Origin: Pasteurellaceae bacterium RH1A
GTDB lineage: Bacteria > Pseudomonadota > Gammaproteobacteria > Enterobacterales > Pasteurellaceae
Assembly: GCA_012221805.1 (NCBI GenBank)
Contig: CP015195.1
Span: 915,771 to 979,770 of the forward strand
Direction: 5' to 3'
Length of the DNA stretch: 64,000 nucleotides
Part shown: positions 8,903 to 19,069 of the stretch, piece after piece
How the letters are laid out: each line of letters opens with the position of its first letter
Numbering within the stretch: position 1 is the first letter of the stretch
Translations under genes and position numbers: made by a program
Notes under the pieces: generated by a model
The model's database searches: none
The model's input: the letters and a program-made list of their open reading frames with translations, nothing else
Told to the model about the DNA's origin: nothing

Positions 8903-9084
8903 TGAAACCCGTATGTTTTGCAATTTTTTGCTTAGTTTTAACCGCTTGCACCCCCAAGGTTCAGCTAGAAACCCCCAAGGAGGGCATCACCATCAATATG
9001 AATGTGGTGGTGGATCATAAAATTGAGGTCAAGATGGACAAGGAATCCCGTGCGGTGATTGGCCGGGTGATAGAGCAGGAGTAA
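8902..9084 (+). CDS. ynbE: YnbE-like outer-membrane lipoprotein
   Basis: 60 aa. Lipoprotein signal peptide with lipobox LTAC (Cys16), followed by a short strand-forming region (INMNVVVDHKIEVKMD) characteristic of YnbE. In E. coli it stacks onto the C-terminus of YdbH to form the outer-membrane end of the bridge. Its ATG overlaps the ydbH stop (TAATG), showing tight coupling. It is the last gene of this operon: a palindromic terminator and a convergent gene follow. Confidence 0.8.
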   Translation: MKPVCFAIFCLVLTACTPKVQLETPKEGITINMNVVVDHKIEVKMDKESRAVIGRVIEQE

Positions 9085-9089
9085 AAAAT

Positions 9090-9117
9090 AAGCGGTAAGC
9101 TTGTTGGCTTACCGCTT
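9090..9117. terminator. USS-containing bidirectional terminator
   Basis: Perfect 11-bp inverted repeat AAGCGGTAAGC / GCTTACCGCTT with a 6-nt loop between the convergent ynbE and dppA genes. Each arm carries the core of the uptake word AAGCGGT, a usual arrangement in Pasteurellaceae. Confidence 0.7.
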
Positions 9118-9124
9118 GAAGGGC

Positions 9125-10723
9125 CTATTTATCGTCTAATTTAATACCGTATAGGTAGGTATAGCCGAATGGGCTTTGTTTATAATCATTCACCCGCTTG
9201 GTGGTTGGCATGATATTGACCGAGTGAGCAACTGGGATCCACGGGGCCTGCTCTTTGATGATTTCTTGAGCTTGCTCGTAGAGCTTGGTGCGTTCAGCCT
9301 TGTCAGATAAGGTGATGGCCTTGTCTAAGATGGCATCGTAGTCCTTGTTGCTGAAACGGGCGTAGTTGCTGTTGCCAATGTTGCCTGTTGAAAGCAGTGG
9401 AGACAAGAAGTTATCTGGGTCACCATTATCGCCAGACCAGCCGTAGATGGCCGCAGGGAAGTCACCAGCACGGCCACGCTTGGTGTAGTCTGCCCAGTCG
9501 ATGGTTTCTAACTTGGCTTTGACGCCGATTTTTTCCCAGTCAGCCTGGATAAGTTCGGCCAAGCGGCGTGGGTTAGGGTTAGAAGAACGTACTACCGGTT
9601 GAACCCAAAGGGTGGTTTCAAAGCCGTTCGGGAAGCCTGCTTCGGCTAGTAATGCCTTGGCTTTTTCAATGTCGTGTGGGTATGGCTCGATGTTGTCGTT
9701 ATAGCCCCAAACGGTTGGTGCCAGTGGGTTTTTGGCTGGGAGACCTGCTCCTAAGTAAACTACATCAATAATGGCTTTTTTGTCCACGGCCATATTGAGA
9801 GCCTGACGAACTTTGACATTATCAAATGGGGTTTTTTCATTGTTGAATGCAATATAAGACACATTCATACCCGCTTGTTTGTGGAGCTTGATGTTAGGAT
9901 CTTTCTCCATGGCAGCTAGGTCTGCCTGGTTGGGGAATTCAATTAAGTCACACTCGCCTTTTTGTAATTTGGCTGAACGGGTGGTGGCGTCTGGCACGAT
10001 TTCGAGCAAGATTTGGTCGAAGTCAGCACGGCCGTTCCAGTAGTCCTTGTTGGTGAAGTAACGGGCTTTTTGATCCACTTGATAGCGGTCAAAGATAAAT
10101 GGGCCTGTGCCGATTGGGGTGGTGTCGATTAACTCTGGTTTGCCTTGTTTGTTGGCAAATTCCGCATATTCAGCCGAGTAGATGGAGGTGAAGTCCATAC
10201 CTAGGCTGGAGAGGAAGGTGGCATCAGGCTTGTTCAGGGTGATTTTCACATTGGCATCATCCACTTTTTCCACGGATTTCAAGAGCTTATCAAACTTCAT
10301 GGAACGGAAGTATGGATAAGTAGCATTAGAAACCTTGTGGAAAGGGTGGTTAGGATCTAACTGGCGGTTGAAGGAGAAGACCACATCGTCCGCATTTAAA
10401 TCACGGCTTGGTTTGAAATCCTTGTTGGCGTGGAATTTAACACCTTGACGGAGTTTGAAGTTATACTCAAGGCCATCTTCGCTGACCGTCCAGCTTTCTG
10501 CCAAGGCCGGCTCAATTTCAGTCGATCCACGTTTAAACTCAACCAACCGGTTATAAACCATTTGTGAACTGGCATTGTAAGACGTGCCATCCATCACCAG
10601 GACAGGGCTAAAGGCCTGTGGGGAACGCTGGGTGCAGTAGTGTAGGGTCTTGTCTGCGGCTTGGGCAGCGGTTGCAAATAAGAGTGACGCTGCAACAAAA
10701 GAAAGTTTTGTGGTTAATTTCAT
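9125..10723 (-). CDS. dppA: Periplasmic dipeptide-binding protein
   Basis: 532 aa, family-5 solute-binding protein of ABC peptide transporters. Sec signal peptide MKLTTKLSFVAASLLFATAAQAA has no lipobox cysteine, unlike the related haem-binding lipoprotein HbpA. The family signature AESWTVSEDGLEYNFKL follows, then VRQALNMAVDKKAI and the C-terminal YLYGIKLDDK. It should bind dipeptides, and possibly haem as some DppA/HbpA proteins do. It stands alone: no permease or ATPase genes are adjacent, so it must work with a dppBCDF set encoded elsewhere. A good Shine-Dalgarno (GGAGGC) precedes the ATG, and a perfect TATAAT lies about 90 bp upstream. Confidence 0.9.
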   Translation of the reverse strand: MKLTTKLSFVAASLLFATAAQAADKTLHYCTQRSPQAFSPVLVMDGTSYNASSQMVYNRLVEFKRGSTEIEPALAESWTVSEDGLEYNFKLRQGVKFHANKDFKPSRDLNADDVVFSFNRQLDPNHPFHKVSNATYPYFRSMKFDKLLKSVEKVDDANVKITLNKPDATFLSSLGMDFTSIYSAEYAEFANKQGKPELIDTTPIGTGPFIFDRYQVDQKARYFTNKDYWNGRADFDQILLEIVPDATTRSAKLQKGECDLIEFPNQADLAAMEKDPNIKLHKQAGMNVSYIAFNNEKTPFDNVKVRQALNMAVDKKAIIDVVYLGAGLPAKNPLAPTVWGYNDNIEPYPHDIEKAKALLAEAGFPNGFETTLWVQPVVRSSNPNPRRLAELIQADWEKIGVKAKLETIDWADYTKRGRAGDFPAAIYGWSGDNGDPDNFLSPLLSTGNIGNSNYARFSNKDYDAILDKAITLSDKAERTKLYEQAQEIIKEQAPWIPVAHSVNIMPTTKRVNDYKQSPFGYTYLYGIKLDDK

Positions 10724-10808
10724 AAAGCCTCCAAATAGGGCAGGTAATGGAAAATTGACCTGAAGAATAGCGTTAAAGCTCGCTCTCTACAAGAACCAAA
10801 GGTGCGTT

Positions 10809-10814
10809 ATTATA
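10809..10814 (-). promoter_or_regulatory. Candidate -10 element of dppA
   Basis: Perfect TATAAT on the minus strand, within a short inverted repeat (TTATAAC / GTTATAA at 10810-10828). No convincing -35 hexamer was seen, so an activator may be needed. Confidence 0.45.
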
Positions 10815-10839
10815 ACCAAAAGTTATAAGCTCCGCCCCC

Positions 10840-10872
10840 TAACAAAAAGGCGATGAAATCTAATCCATCGCC
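10840..10872 (-). terminator. Terminator of the pth-ychF operon
   Basis: Inverted repeat GGCGATG / CATCGCC followed on the minus strand by TTTTTGTT, 8 nt after the ychF stop codon. Confidence 0.65.
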
Positions 10873-10879
10873 CTTAAAA

Positions 10880-11971
10880 TTAAACATTAAAACGGAAGTG
10901 CATCACATCGCCGTCTTGAACGATGTAGTCCTTGCCTTCCAAGCGCCATTTGCCGGCTTCCTTGGCTCCGGCCTCGCCCTTGTATTGCACGAAGTCGTCG
11001 TAGGCAATCACTTCAGCCCGGATAAAGCCCTTTTCAAAGTCGGTGTGGATAACAGCGGCTGCTTTTGGTGCGGTTGCCCCAACAGAGACTGTCCAAGCCC
11101 GTACTTCTTTTACGCCAGCGGTAAAGTAGGTTTGCAGATTCAGTAAAGCATAGCCTGCACGAATCACTCGGTTAAGGCCTGGCTCTTCAATGCCCAAGTC
11201 TTGCAAGAATTCGACCTTTTCTTCATCGTCTAATTCGGCAATTTCCGACTCAATAGCGGCACAAACTGGTACCACGACTGCCCCTTCTTTTTCGGCGATT
11301 TCACGCACGCGGTCTAGGTAAGGGTTGTTATCAAAGCCATCTTCATTAACATTGGCAATGTACATGGTTGGCTTGAGGGTGAGAAAGTTATAGCCCTTGA
11401 TGGCGTGGAGTTCGTCCTTATCCAAACCAACGGAGCGGATCATGCCGGCATTTTCCAGCACAGGCAGGATTTTTTCCATGATAGACAGCTCAAACTTGGC
11501 TTCCTTATCGCCACCCTTGGCCCGTTTTTGCAGGCGTTGAATGGCCCGCTCGCAGGAGTCTAGGTCGGCCAGAGCCAATTCGGTGTTGATGGTGTCGATG
11601 TCGTCCAGCGGGTCGATCTTACCAGCAACATGGACAATATCATCGTTCTCAAAGCAACGCACCACATGGCCGATGGCATCGGTTTCACGAATATTGGCCA
11701 AGAACTTATTGCCTAGGCCCTCGCCCTTGCTAGCACCAGCTACTAAGCCTGCAATATCCACAAATTCCATGGTGGTTGGCAGGACACGTTCAGGCTTGAC
11801 GATCTCCGCCAAGGCGTCTAAACGTGGGTCTGGCATAGGTACCACACCTGTGTTTGGTTCGATAGTACAGAACGGATAGTTGGCGGCTTCAATCCCCGCC
11901 TTGGTCAGTGCATTAAAAAGGGTAGATTTCCCAACATTAGGTAAACCCACGATACCACATTTAAATCCCAT
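10880..11971 (-). CDS. ychF: Ribosome-associated ATPase YchF/OLA1
   Basis: 363 aa, full length for the family. Obg-like P-loop [15 protein letters not shown] at the N-terminus, switch/G3 [16 protein letters not shown], the family variant NVNE at the G4 position (this subfamily prefers ATP over GTP), and a C-terminal TGS domain ending [10 protein letters not shown]. It binds ribosomes and is linked to stress and redox responses. It is downstream of pth on the same strand, the usual order. A palindromic repeat fills the 105-bp gap between the two genes. Confidence 0.95.
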   Translation of the reverse strand: MGFKCGIVGLPNVGKSTLFNALTKAGIEAANYPFCTIEPNTGVVPMPDPRLDALAEIVKPERVLPTTMEFVDIAGLVAGASKGEGLGNKFLANIRETDAIGHVVRCFENDDIVHVAGKIDPLDDIDTINTELALADLDSCERAIQRLQKRAKGGDKEAKFELSIMEKILPVLENAGMIRSVGLDKDELHAIKGYNFLTLKPTMYIANVNEDGFDNNPYLDRVREIAEKEGAVVVPVCAAIESEIAELDDEEKVEFLQDLGIEEPGLNRVIRAGYALLNLQTYFTAGVKEVRAWTVSVGATAPKAAAVIHTDFEKGFIRAEVIAYDDFVQYKGEAGAKEAGKWRLEGKDYIVQDGDVMHFRFNV

Positions 11972-11999
11972 TTTATTTTCCTTTCATCTAAATTATTTG

Positions 12000-12068
12000 G
12001 ATAGCGCCAGCCTCCAGGCTGGTGCTGATAAACTTGCTATAGGCACCAGCCTGGAGGCTGGCGCCATC
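12000..12068. repeat. Palindromic repeat, CCAGCCTCCAGGCTGG family, copy 1
   Basis: Arms of about 25 bp (GATAGCGCCAGCCTCCAGG... and its near-perfect reverse complement ending GGCTGGCGCCATC) with a 17-nt AT-rich centre. It lies between pth and ychF. The same element recurs at 30240-30313 and 42545-42611. Confidence 0.85.
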
Positions 12069-12076
12069 ATGTTTTG

Positions 12077-12661
12077 TTAGGCCTTAAAACCATTAAGCCG
12101 ATTAGTCGCCTTAACCATGCCTTCGCTAAAAATCAGCTCAACACAGCGACTTGCCTCATCAACCGCCGCATCAATCAACCGCTGATCATCGGGAGAAGGC
12201 TTACCTAACACATAGTTAGACACCAAATTCCGGTCTCCCGGGTGGCCGATGGCAATCCGCACTCGGTAGAAGTTATTGTTATTGCCTAAGGCTGCAATAA
12301 TGTCTTTAAGCCCATTATGGCCCCCGTGGCCACCGCCTTGTTTGATCTTGGCCACACCAGGGGGCAGATCTAACTCATCGTGAGCTACTAAGATTTCCTC
12401 AGGTTTGATCCGATAGAAATTGGCCAAGGCTCCGACCGCCTTACCACTTAGGTTCATAAAGGTGGTTGGAACCAAGAGGCGAACTTCTCCTGCCTGGGTG
12501 TTGATTTTGGCCAGCTTGCCAAAGAATTTGGGTTCCTCTTTGAGGCTGACACCATACATGCGGGCCAGTTCATTGATAAGCCATTCGCCAGCATTGTGGC
12601 GGGTGCCCTCATATTTGGCCCCTGGGTTGGCCAGGCCCACGATTAATTTAATTTGCGACAC
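12077..12661 (-). CDS. pth: Peptidyl-tRNA hydrolase
   Basis: 194 aa from the GTG at 12661 ([14 protein letters not shown]), matching the usual length of about 194 aa. Releases tRNA from peptidyl-tRNA that drops off ribosomes. Motifs: [19 protein letters not shown] with the catalytic histidine, [15 protein letters not shown] with the catalytic aspartate, and the [10 protein letters not shown] loop. The reading frame stays open 31 codons further upstream to a TTG, but that stretch contains an uptake sequence and has no resemblance to Pth, so the GTG is chosen. It precedes ychF in an operon. Confidence 0.92.
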   Translation of the reverse strand: MSQIKLIVGLANPGAKYEGTRHNAGEWLINELARMYGVSLKEEPKFFGKLAKINTQAGEVRLLVPTTFMNLSGKAVGALANFYRIKPEEILVAHDELDLPPGVAKIKQGGGHGGHNGLKDIIAALGNNNNFYRVRIAIGHPGDRNLVSNYVLGKPSPDDQRLIDAAVDEASRCVELIFSEGMVKATNRLNGFKA

Positions 12662-12722
12662 AGTTTTGCTCTCAAGACTAAAAGCCCCTATTGTAGGTAA
12701 AATTAGGTCTTTAGACAAGGCA

Positions 12723-12754
12723 ACAAGCGGTGAGCTTTTTGCAGGTTTTTGCAA
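12723..12754 (+). repeat. DNA uptake signal sequence, Apl type
   Basis: Core ACAAGCGGT (12723-12731) followed by GAGC and two TTTTTGCA-type tracts, the extended form seen in the Actinobacillus/Mannheimia branch. Other cores or near-cores seen by eye include 15075, 18695, 23549, 26173, 28286, 37711, 55129, 58650, 59806 and 60318. I saw none in 1-5281 or 35041-37304. Confidence 0.8.
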
Positions 12755-12790
12755 ATAATGGCCCGCTTGTAGGCCTATTTATACTCCTAT

Positions 12791-14920
<2,130 letters not shown>

Positions 14921-15173
14921 TTATCGGGATCTTTACAGTCTTGTTTCAGTTGATTGCAAAATATCTTATCCTTATTTTTCAATATCTTATGATTTTTCTA
15001 GCAAAATTTCTCAAAAGCCTGAAAATATTTTTTGCAAGTGTTTTTACACAAAATTTTGTAAAAATTTTAGGCTAACAAGCGGTGTCAAAACGGCGATTTT
15101 TTGCAAGCCAGTCTTCCTTTAGCTATTAAAGCTTTTTCAACAAAAAACACTAGCCTTTTTCCTGCCATTCGTC

Positions 15174-15179
15174 TATAAT
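15174..15179 (+). promoter_or_regulatory. rpsB promoter -10 element
   Basis: Perfect TATAAT followed by the GC-rich discriminator CTCGCCC, as is usual for stringently controlled ribosomal protein promoters. The -35 is weak. It would give a leader of about 160 nt before rpsB. Confidence 0.6.
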
Positions 15180-15185
15180 CTCGCC

Positions 15186-15349
15186 CGTTTTTTATCTCTA
15201 AAAAACATTCACTTTTATTTTACGAAAACACATACATACTGTTGAGAATAATCGGGGTGCTGAATTTCAGTCGGTTATTTGGGTATGTAGAGGCTAAACC
15301 CCGCCCACTTCAGACAAAAAGTTGGGCATTTTTAATAGGAAAATTTAAA
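15186..15349 (+). promoter_or_regulatory. rpsB mRNA leader, likely S2 autoregulatory element
   Basis: Leader of about 160 nt containing a hairpin GCCCACTT ... AAGTTGGGC (about 15303-15328) just before the Shine-Dalgarno, and an upstream GGGTATGTAGAGG segment. Gammaproteobacterial rpsB leaders are known to be bound by S2 to repress rpsB-tsf. Position and hairpin fit; the exact consensus was not checked. Confidence 0.5.
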
Positions 15350-16078
15350 ATGGCACAAGTTTCTATGCTAGATATGTTGAACGCAGGCGTTCACTTTGGT
15401 CACCAAACTCGTTACTGGAACCCGAAAATGAAACCATTCATTTTTGGTGCTCGCAACGGTGTTCACATCATCAACCTAGAAAAAACCCTTCCACTGTTCA
15501 ACGAAGCCCTTGCGGAATTAACCCGTGTTGCTAGCAACAACGGTAAGATTCTTTTCGTTGGTACAAAACGTGCCGCTTCTGATGCAGTGAAAGCTGCTGC
15601 TATCGAAGCTGGTCAATTCTACGTTAACCACCGTTGGTTAGGTGGTATGTTGACTAACTGGAAAACTGTTCGTCAATCAATCAAACGTTTAAAAGATTTA
15701 GAAGCTCAAACTCAAGACGGTACTTTTGAGAAAATCACCAAAAAAGAAGCCTTAATGCGTACCCGTGAGCTTGAGAAATTAGAATTAAGCCTTGGTGGTA
15801 TTAAAGATATGAACGGCTTGCCTGATGCTATCTTTGTTATCGGTGCAGACCACGAGCATATCGCCATCAAAGAAGCCAACAACCTTGGTATTCCAGTTAT
15901 CGCTATCGTTGATACCAACTCAACTCCAGATGGCGTAAACTACGTTATCCCAGGTAACGATGACGCAACCCGTGCTATCCAACTTTACCTCAACGCTGCA
16001 GTAGCGGCTGTTAAAGAAGGTAAGGGTGCTGAAGCAGTTGCTGCTGAAGCCTTCCAAGCTGAAGAAGCTGCTGAGTAA
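15350..16078 (+). CDS. rpsB: 30S ribosomal protein S2
   Basis: 242 aa from ATG 15350 ([19 protein letters not shown]). Full-length S2 with the signatures [31 protein letters not shown] and [19 protein letters not shown]. Essential component of the small subunit, needed with S1 for translation initiation. An open frame runs 36 codons further upstream through the leader, but it has no S2 similarity. Codon use is that of a highly expressed gene. It is followed by an attenuator-like hairpin and tsf. Confidence 0.97.
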   Translation: MAQVSMLDMLNAGVHFGHQTRYWNPKMKPFIFGARNGVHIINLEKTLPLFNEALAELTRVASNNGKILFVGTKRAASDAVKAAAIEAGQFYVNHRWLGGMLTNWKTVRQSIKRLKDLEAQTQDGTFEKITKKEALMRTRELEKLELSLGGIKDMNGLPDAIFVIGADHEHIAIKEANNLGIPVIAIVDTNSTPDGVNYVIPGNDDATRAIQLYLNAAVAAVKEGKGAEAVAAEAFQAEEAAE

Positions 16079-16113
16079 TCGTTATTAAGGCAACGCTGCC
16101 CTTAAATCACGGA

Positions 16114-16142
16114 AGCAGGGGCAACCCCTGCTTTCTTTTTTC
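16114..16142 (+). terminator. rpsB-tsf intergenic attenuator/terminator
   Basis: Stem AGCAGGGG / CCCCTGCT with a CAA loop, followed by TTCTTTTTTC. A partial terminator between rpsB and tsf fits their different expression levels. Confidence 0.7.
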
Positions 16143-16170
16143 TTATCTACCAAATTCTGAGGATTAAAAA

Positions 16171-17022
16171 ATGGCTGAAATCACAGCATCATTAGTAAAA
16201 GAACTTCGTGAACGTACTGGCGCAGGCATGATGGAATGTAAAAAAGCCTTGGTTGAAGCGAACGGCGACATCGAATTAGCCATCGACAACATGCGTAAAT
16301 CAGGCCAAGCCAAAGCGGCTAAGAAAGCTGGCCGTGTAGCTGCTGAAGGTGTGATCCTTGCCCGTATCGCAGCTGGTTTCGGTGTGCTTGTTGAAATGAA
16401 CTGCGAAACTGACTTCGTAGCCAAAGACGCAGGCTTTGTTGGCCTTGCTAACGAAGTAGCTGATTTTGCCGCTGCCAACAAAGGTACTACTATCGAAGCC
16501 CTTCAAGCCCAATTTGAAGAAAAACGTGCTGCTTTAGTTGCTAAGATCGGTGAAAACATGAACATCCGTCGTGTTCAATACCTTGAAGGCGAGGTTATCG
16601 CTCAATACTTACACGGTGCGAAAATCGGTGTGTTAGTAGCCGGTCAAGGTTCTGAAGAAGAACTTAAGAAAGTAGCAATGCACGTTGCCGCTTCTAAACC
16701 AGAATTCGTAAACCCTGAAGATGTATCTGCTTCTGTGGTTGAGCACGAGCGTCAAATCCAAATCGAAATCGCCATGAACTCTGGTAAACCAAAAGAAATC
16801 GCAGAGAAAATGGTTGAAGGCCGTATGAAGAAATTCACTGGTGAAGTTTCTCTAACAGGTCAGCCATTCGTAATGGATCCATCCCAATCTGTAGGCGACT
16901 ACCTCAAGTCAGTAGGTACTTCAGTTTCTAACTTCATCCGTTTAGAAGTGGGTGAAGGTATCGAGAAAGTTGAAGAAGATTTCGCTGCTGAAGTGGCTAA
17001 AATCACTGGCGGTAACGCTTAA
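16171..17022 (+). CDS. tsf: Translation elongation factor Ts
   Basis: 283 aa, full length. Nucleotide exchange factor for EF-Tu. N-terminal UBA-like domain with [20 protein letters not shown] and [19 protein letters not shown], and the conserved core [20 protein letters not shown] containing the Cys/Asp-Phe contact region. Second gene of rpsB-tsf; AGGATT precedes the start. High-expression codon use and a strong terminator at its end. Confidence 0.97.
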   Translation: MAEITASLVKELRERTGAGMMECKKALVEANGDIELAIDNMRKSGQAKAAKKAGRVAAEGVILARIAAGFGVLVEMNCETDFVAKDAGFVGLANEVADFAAANKGTTIEALQAQFEEKRAALVAKIGENMNIRRVQYLEGEVIAQYLHGAKIGVLVAGQGSEEELKKVAMHVAASKPEFVNPEDVSASVVEHERQIQIEIAMNSGKPKEIAEKMVEGRMKKFTGEVSLTGQPFVMDPSQSVGDYLKSVGTSVSNFIRLEVGEGIEKVEEDFAAEVAKITGGNA

Positions 17023-17043
17023 GATTTTCTCAACTTTTCCAGA

Positions 17044-17068
17044 GCAGGCCTAAGTGCCTGCTTTTTTT
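17044..17068 (+). terminator. tsf terminator
   Basis: Stem GCAGGC / GCCTGC followed by seven T residues, 20 nt after the tsf stop. Confidence 0.85.
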
Positions 17069-17109
17069 GTGACCTAGATCAGAGCTTTTTGCCCCATTTG
17101 GCGTAAAAT
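17068..17109 (+). promoter_or_regulatory. CRP-like site and -10 for the SulP gene
   Basis: TGTGACCTAGATCAGA (17068-17083) matches the CRP consensus TGTGA-N6-TCACA except one base in the second half. A TAAAAT at 17104-17109 puts the predicted start near 17116, so the site centre is about 41 bp upstream, the class II spacing. This is inference from spacing and sequence only. Confidence 0.5.
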
Positions 17110-17140
17110 ATACCCATCTTCTCCCTCCTTCATTTTTGGT

Positions 17141-18664
17141 ATGCAGTTCAACCAACATCATTGTAAAATCAATTTTGCCGCAGGTTTAGTGGTCTTTCTT
17201 GTCGCCCTGCCACTTTGTTTGGGCATTGCCCTAGCTTCAGGCGCCCCACCGCTGTCAGGCATTGTGTCTGGCATTATTGGTGGCATTATTATTGGCTTCT
17301 TAAGCTCTTCCCATATTAGCGTATCAGGCCCTGCGGCCGGCCTGGCAGCCATTGTTTTTATGGCCATTCAGCAACTGGGTTCCTTTGAACTCTTTCTCTG
17401 TGCCGTGGTGATTGCCGGTGCCCTACAGCTGCTCCTGGGCCTCTTGCGGGCGGGCAGTATCGCTGAATATATTCCCATTGCGGTGATTGAAGGGATGCTG
17501 GCAGGCATTGGGGTGATCATTGTCTTTAAACAGCTGCCTTATGCCCTAGGTATCAGCCACTTAGCGGATATTCATCACCTACATTGGGGGGCAGCTATTA
17601 TCGCTCTGATTTCTCTAGCCATTTTGATTGTTTGGGAAAAAGTGCCTGTGCTGGCTAGGTTAAAATTGCTGCCTTCCGCCCTGTTTGCGGTGTTGGTTGC
17701 TATTTTGCTCAACTTTTTTTGGCAACAAGCGGGCAGTTTTCTTGAAGTTTCTGCAAATCAGCGGGTCAATCTGCCCATTCCTGACCACTGGCAGGATCTG
17801 ACCTCCCTGCTTGCCTTCCCTAACCTAAAAGGCTTTTTTCTTCCTGAAACCTGGATAACCGGGGTGACCATTGCCATTGTGGCCTCGCTTGAAACCCTGC
17901 TTTGTATTGAGGCTTCTGACCGCATCGACCCCTATCGCCGCATTACCGACAATAATCAAGAACTCAAGGCTCAAGGCATCGGCAATATGGTCTGTGGCTT
18001 GATTGGTGGCCTGCCGGTGACTTCGGTAATTGTGCGTTCTTCCGCCAATGTAACGGCAGGTGCAACCCATAAAACCGCCACCATCACCCACGGGGTTCTG
18101 CTCTTGATTTGTGTTTTGAGTATGCCCTTGGTTCTCAACCAAATCCCCCTTGCTGCCTTGGCGGCCGTACTCATTTTGGTGGGCTATAAACTGGCCAAGC
18201 CCCAAACCTTACTCCACTTTTGGCACAAGGGGCCTTATCAATTTGTACCGTTCTTGGCCACCATGCTGGCGGTGGTTTGCCTTGATCTCCTCAAGGGCGT
18301 GGGTATTGGCCTGCTGATTAGCGTGTTCTTTATTTTGCAGGGCAATATGAAACGGGCTTATTATTTGAGCCGTGAGGAATTAGAAAATGCCCATGAAATC
18401 ACCCTAGACCTGGCTGAAGAGGTGTCCTTTCTTAACAAGGCCGCCATTAAAAAGACCCTGAAAAATATTCAGCCCAAGAGCAAGCTCATTATCAATGCCC
18501 AACGGACGTCCTATATTTCAACCGATGTGCTGGAGTTGATCGAAGATTTTATCAACTACACAGCCAAGGAAAGGGAAATTCAGGTGGAGATCTTGGGCTT
18601 CAAACACCATTACGACAAGAAACAGGCCAGCCATATCCATATCGGCCACCGAGGGCGTTTGTAA
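17141..18664 (+). CDS. SulP/SLC26-family inorganic anion transporter
   Basis: 507 aa. N-terminal transporter core with the SulP start GLVVFLVALPLCLGIALASG and the family's SGPAAGLAAIV (S-G-P-A-A). About 12 membrane segments, EASDRIDPYRRITDNNQEL, the duplicated GGLPVTSVIVRSSANVTAG, and a shortened C-terminal STAS-like domain (about 430-495). It carries bicarbonate, sulfate or dicarboxylate by Na+ or H+ symport; the substrate cannot be told from sequence. It appears singly transcribed, with a CRP-like site upstream and a terminator downstream. Confidence 0.88.
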   Translation: MQFNQHHCKINFAAGLVVFLVALPLCLGIALASGAPPLSGIVSGIIGGIIIGFLSSSHISVSGPAAGLAAIVFMAIQQLGSFELFLCAVVIAGALQLLLGLLRAGSIAEYIPIAVIEGMLAGIGVIIVFKQLPYALGISHLADIHHLHWGAAIIALISLAILIVWEKVPVLARLKLLPSALFAVLVAILLNFFWQQAGSFLEVSANQRVNLPIPDHWQDLTSLLAFPNLKGFFLPETWITGVTIAIVASLETLLCIEASDRIDPYRRITDNNQELKAQGIGNMVCGLIGGLPVTSVIVRSSANVTAGATHKTATITHGVLLLICVLSMPLVLNQIPLAALAAVLILVGYKLAKPQTLLHFWHKGPYQFVPFLATMLAVVCLDLLKGVGIGLLISVFFILQGNMKRAYYLSREELENAHEITLDLAEEVSFLNKAAIKKTLKNIQPKSKLIINAQRTSYISTDVLELIEDFINYTAKEREIQVEILGFKHHYDKKQASHIHIGHRGRL

Positions 18665-18679
18665 AGCGGAGATGCAAAA

Positions 18680-18703
18680 AAGCGGCCAATTCTGACCGCT
18701 TGT
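18680..18703. terminator. Bidirectional terminator with uptake word
   Basis: AAGCGGCC ... GACCGCTT inverted repeat followed by TGTTTTACTT, between the convergent SulP gene and the small protein gene. It includes the core ACCGCTTGT. Confidence 0.6.
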
Positions 18704-18704
18704 T

Positions 18705-19022
18705 TTACTTATTCAAGGGCTTGAGCTGATAGCTTAAAGCCTCTTTTTCTACCTTAAAAAGCAAGTCAATATTAGGGTGCTTGCCCACATTTTCCTTGGC
18801 GTCTGCCACATGTTCAGCAAACCACTCCAGCCCTTGACAAGCGGCGGTTTTATCCAATTTATTTGCAAATTTCTCTGCCAGGGTGTTGTAGAGTTTGAGT
18901 GATCCAAGTTTGCCCTCAATAGCGGGGATATGGTGAACCACCTCGCCCTGTTCGTTGAGTACATCTAAGCCAGAAAGATGCTCAATGGCGGGAAAAGTGG
19001 CTAAATAGTCTTTAAATTGCAT
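18705..19022 (-). CDS. Small conserved protein, DUF2322-like
   Basis: 105 aa from ATG 19022 (MQFKDYLATFPAIEHLSG), chosen because AAGGAG lies just upstream. A soluble alpha/beta protein with GKLGSLKLYNTLAEKFANK and NIDLLFKVEKEALSYQLKPL. It resembles the uncharacterised DUF2322 family found in Pasteurellaceae and Neisseriaceae; that assignment is from memory and only moderately sure. It lies downstream of fhuA on the same strand but is separated from it by a terminator hairpin. No function is known. Confidence 0.65.
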   Translation of the reverse strand: MQFKDYLATFPAIEHLSGLDVLNEQGEVVHHIPAIEGKLGSLKLYNTLAEKFANKLDKTAACQGLEWFAEHVADAKENVGKHPNIDLLFKVEKEALSYQLKPLNK

Positions 19023-19042
19023 GGTTTCTCCTTGATACAAAT

Positions 19043-19062
19043 AAGGGCGGGAAACCGCCCTT
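19043..19062 (-). terminator. fhuA terminator
   Basis: Stem AAGGGCGG / CCGCCCTT with a GAAA-type loop, followed on the minus strand by TTATTTG, 8 nt past the fhuA stop. Confidence 0.7.
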
Positions 19063-19069
19063 GGGTTGA

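Noticed and set aside
12662..12754. Longer Pth protein starting at TTG 12754
   Set aside because: The extra 31 codons overlap an uptake sequence and have no Pth similarity; GTG 12661 gives the family length.
15242..15349. S2 extended 36 codons upstream
   Set aside because: This is the structured rpsB leader; S2 begins [10 protein letters not shown].
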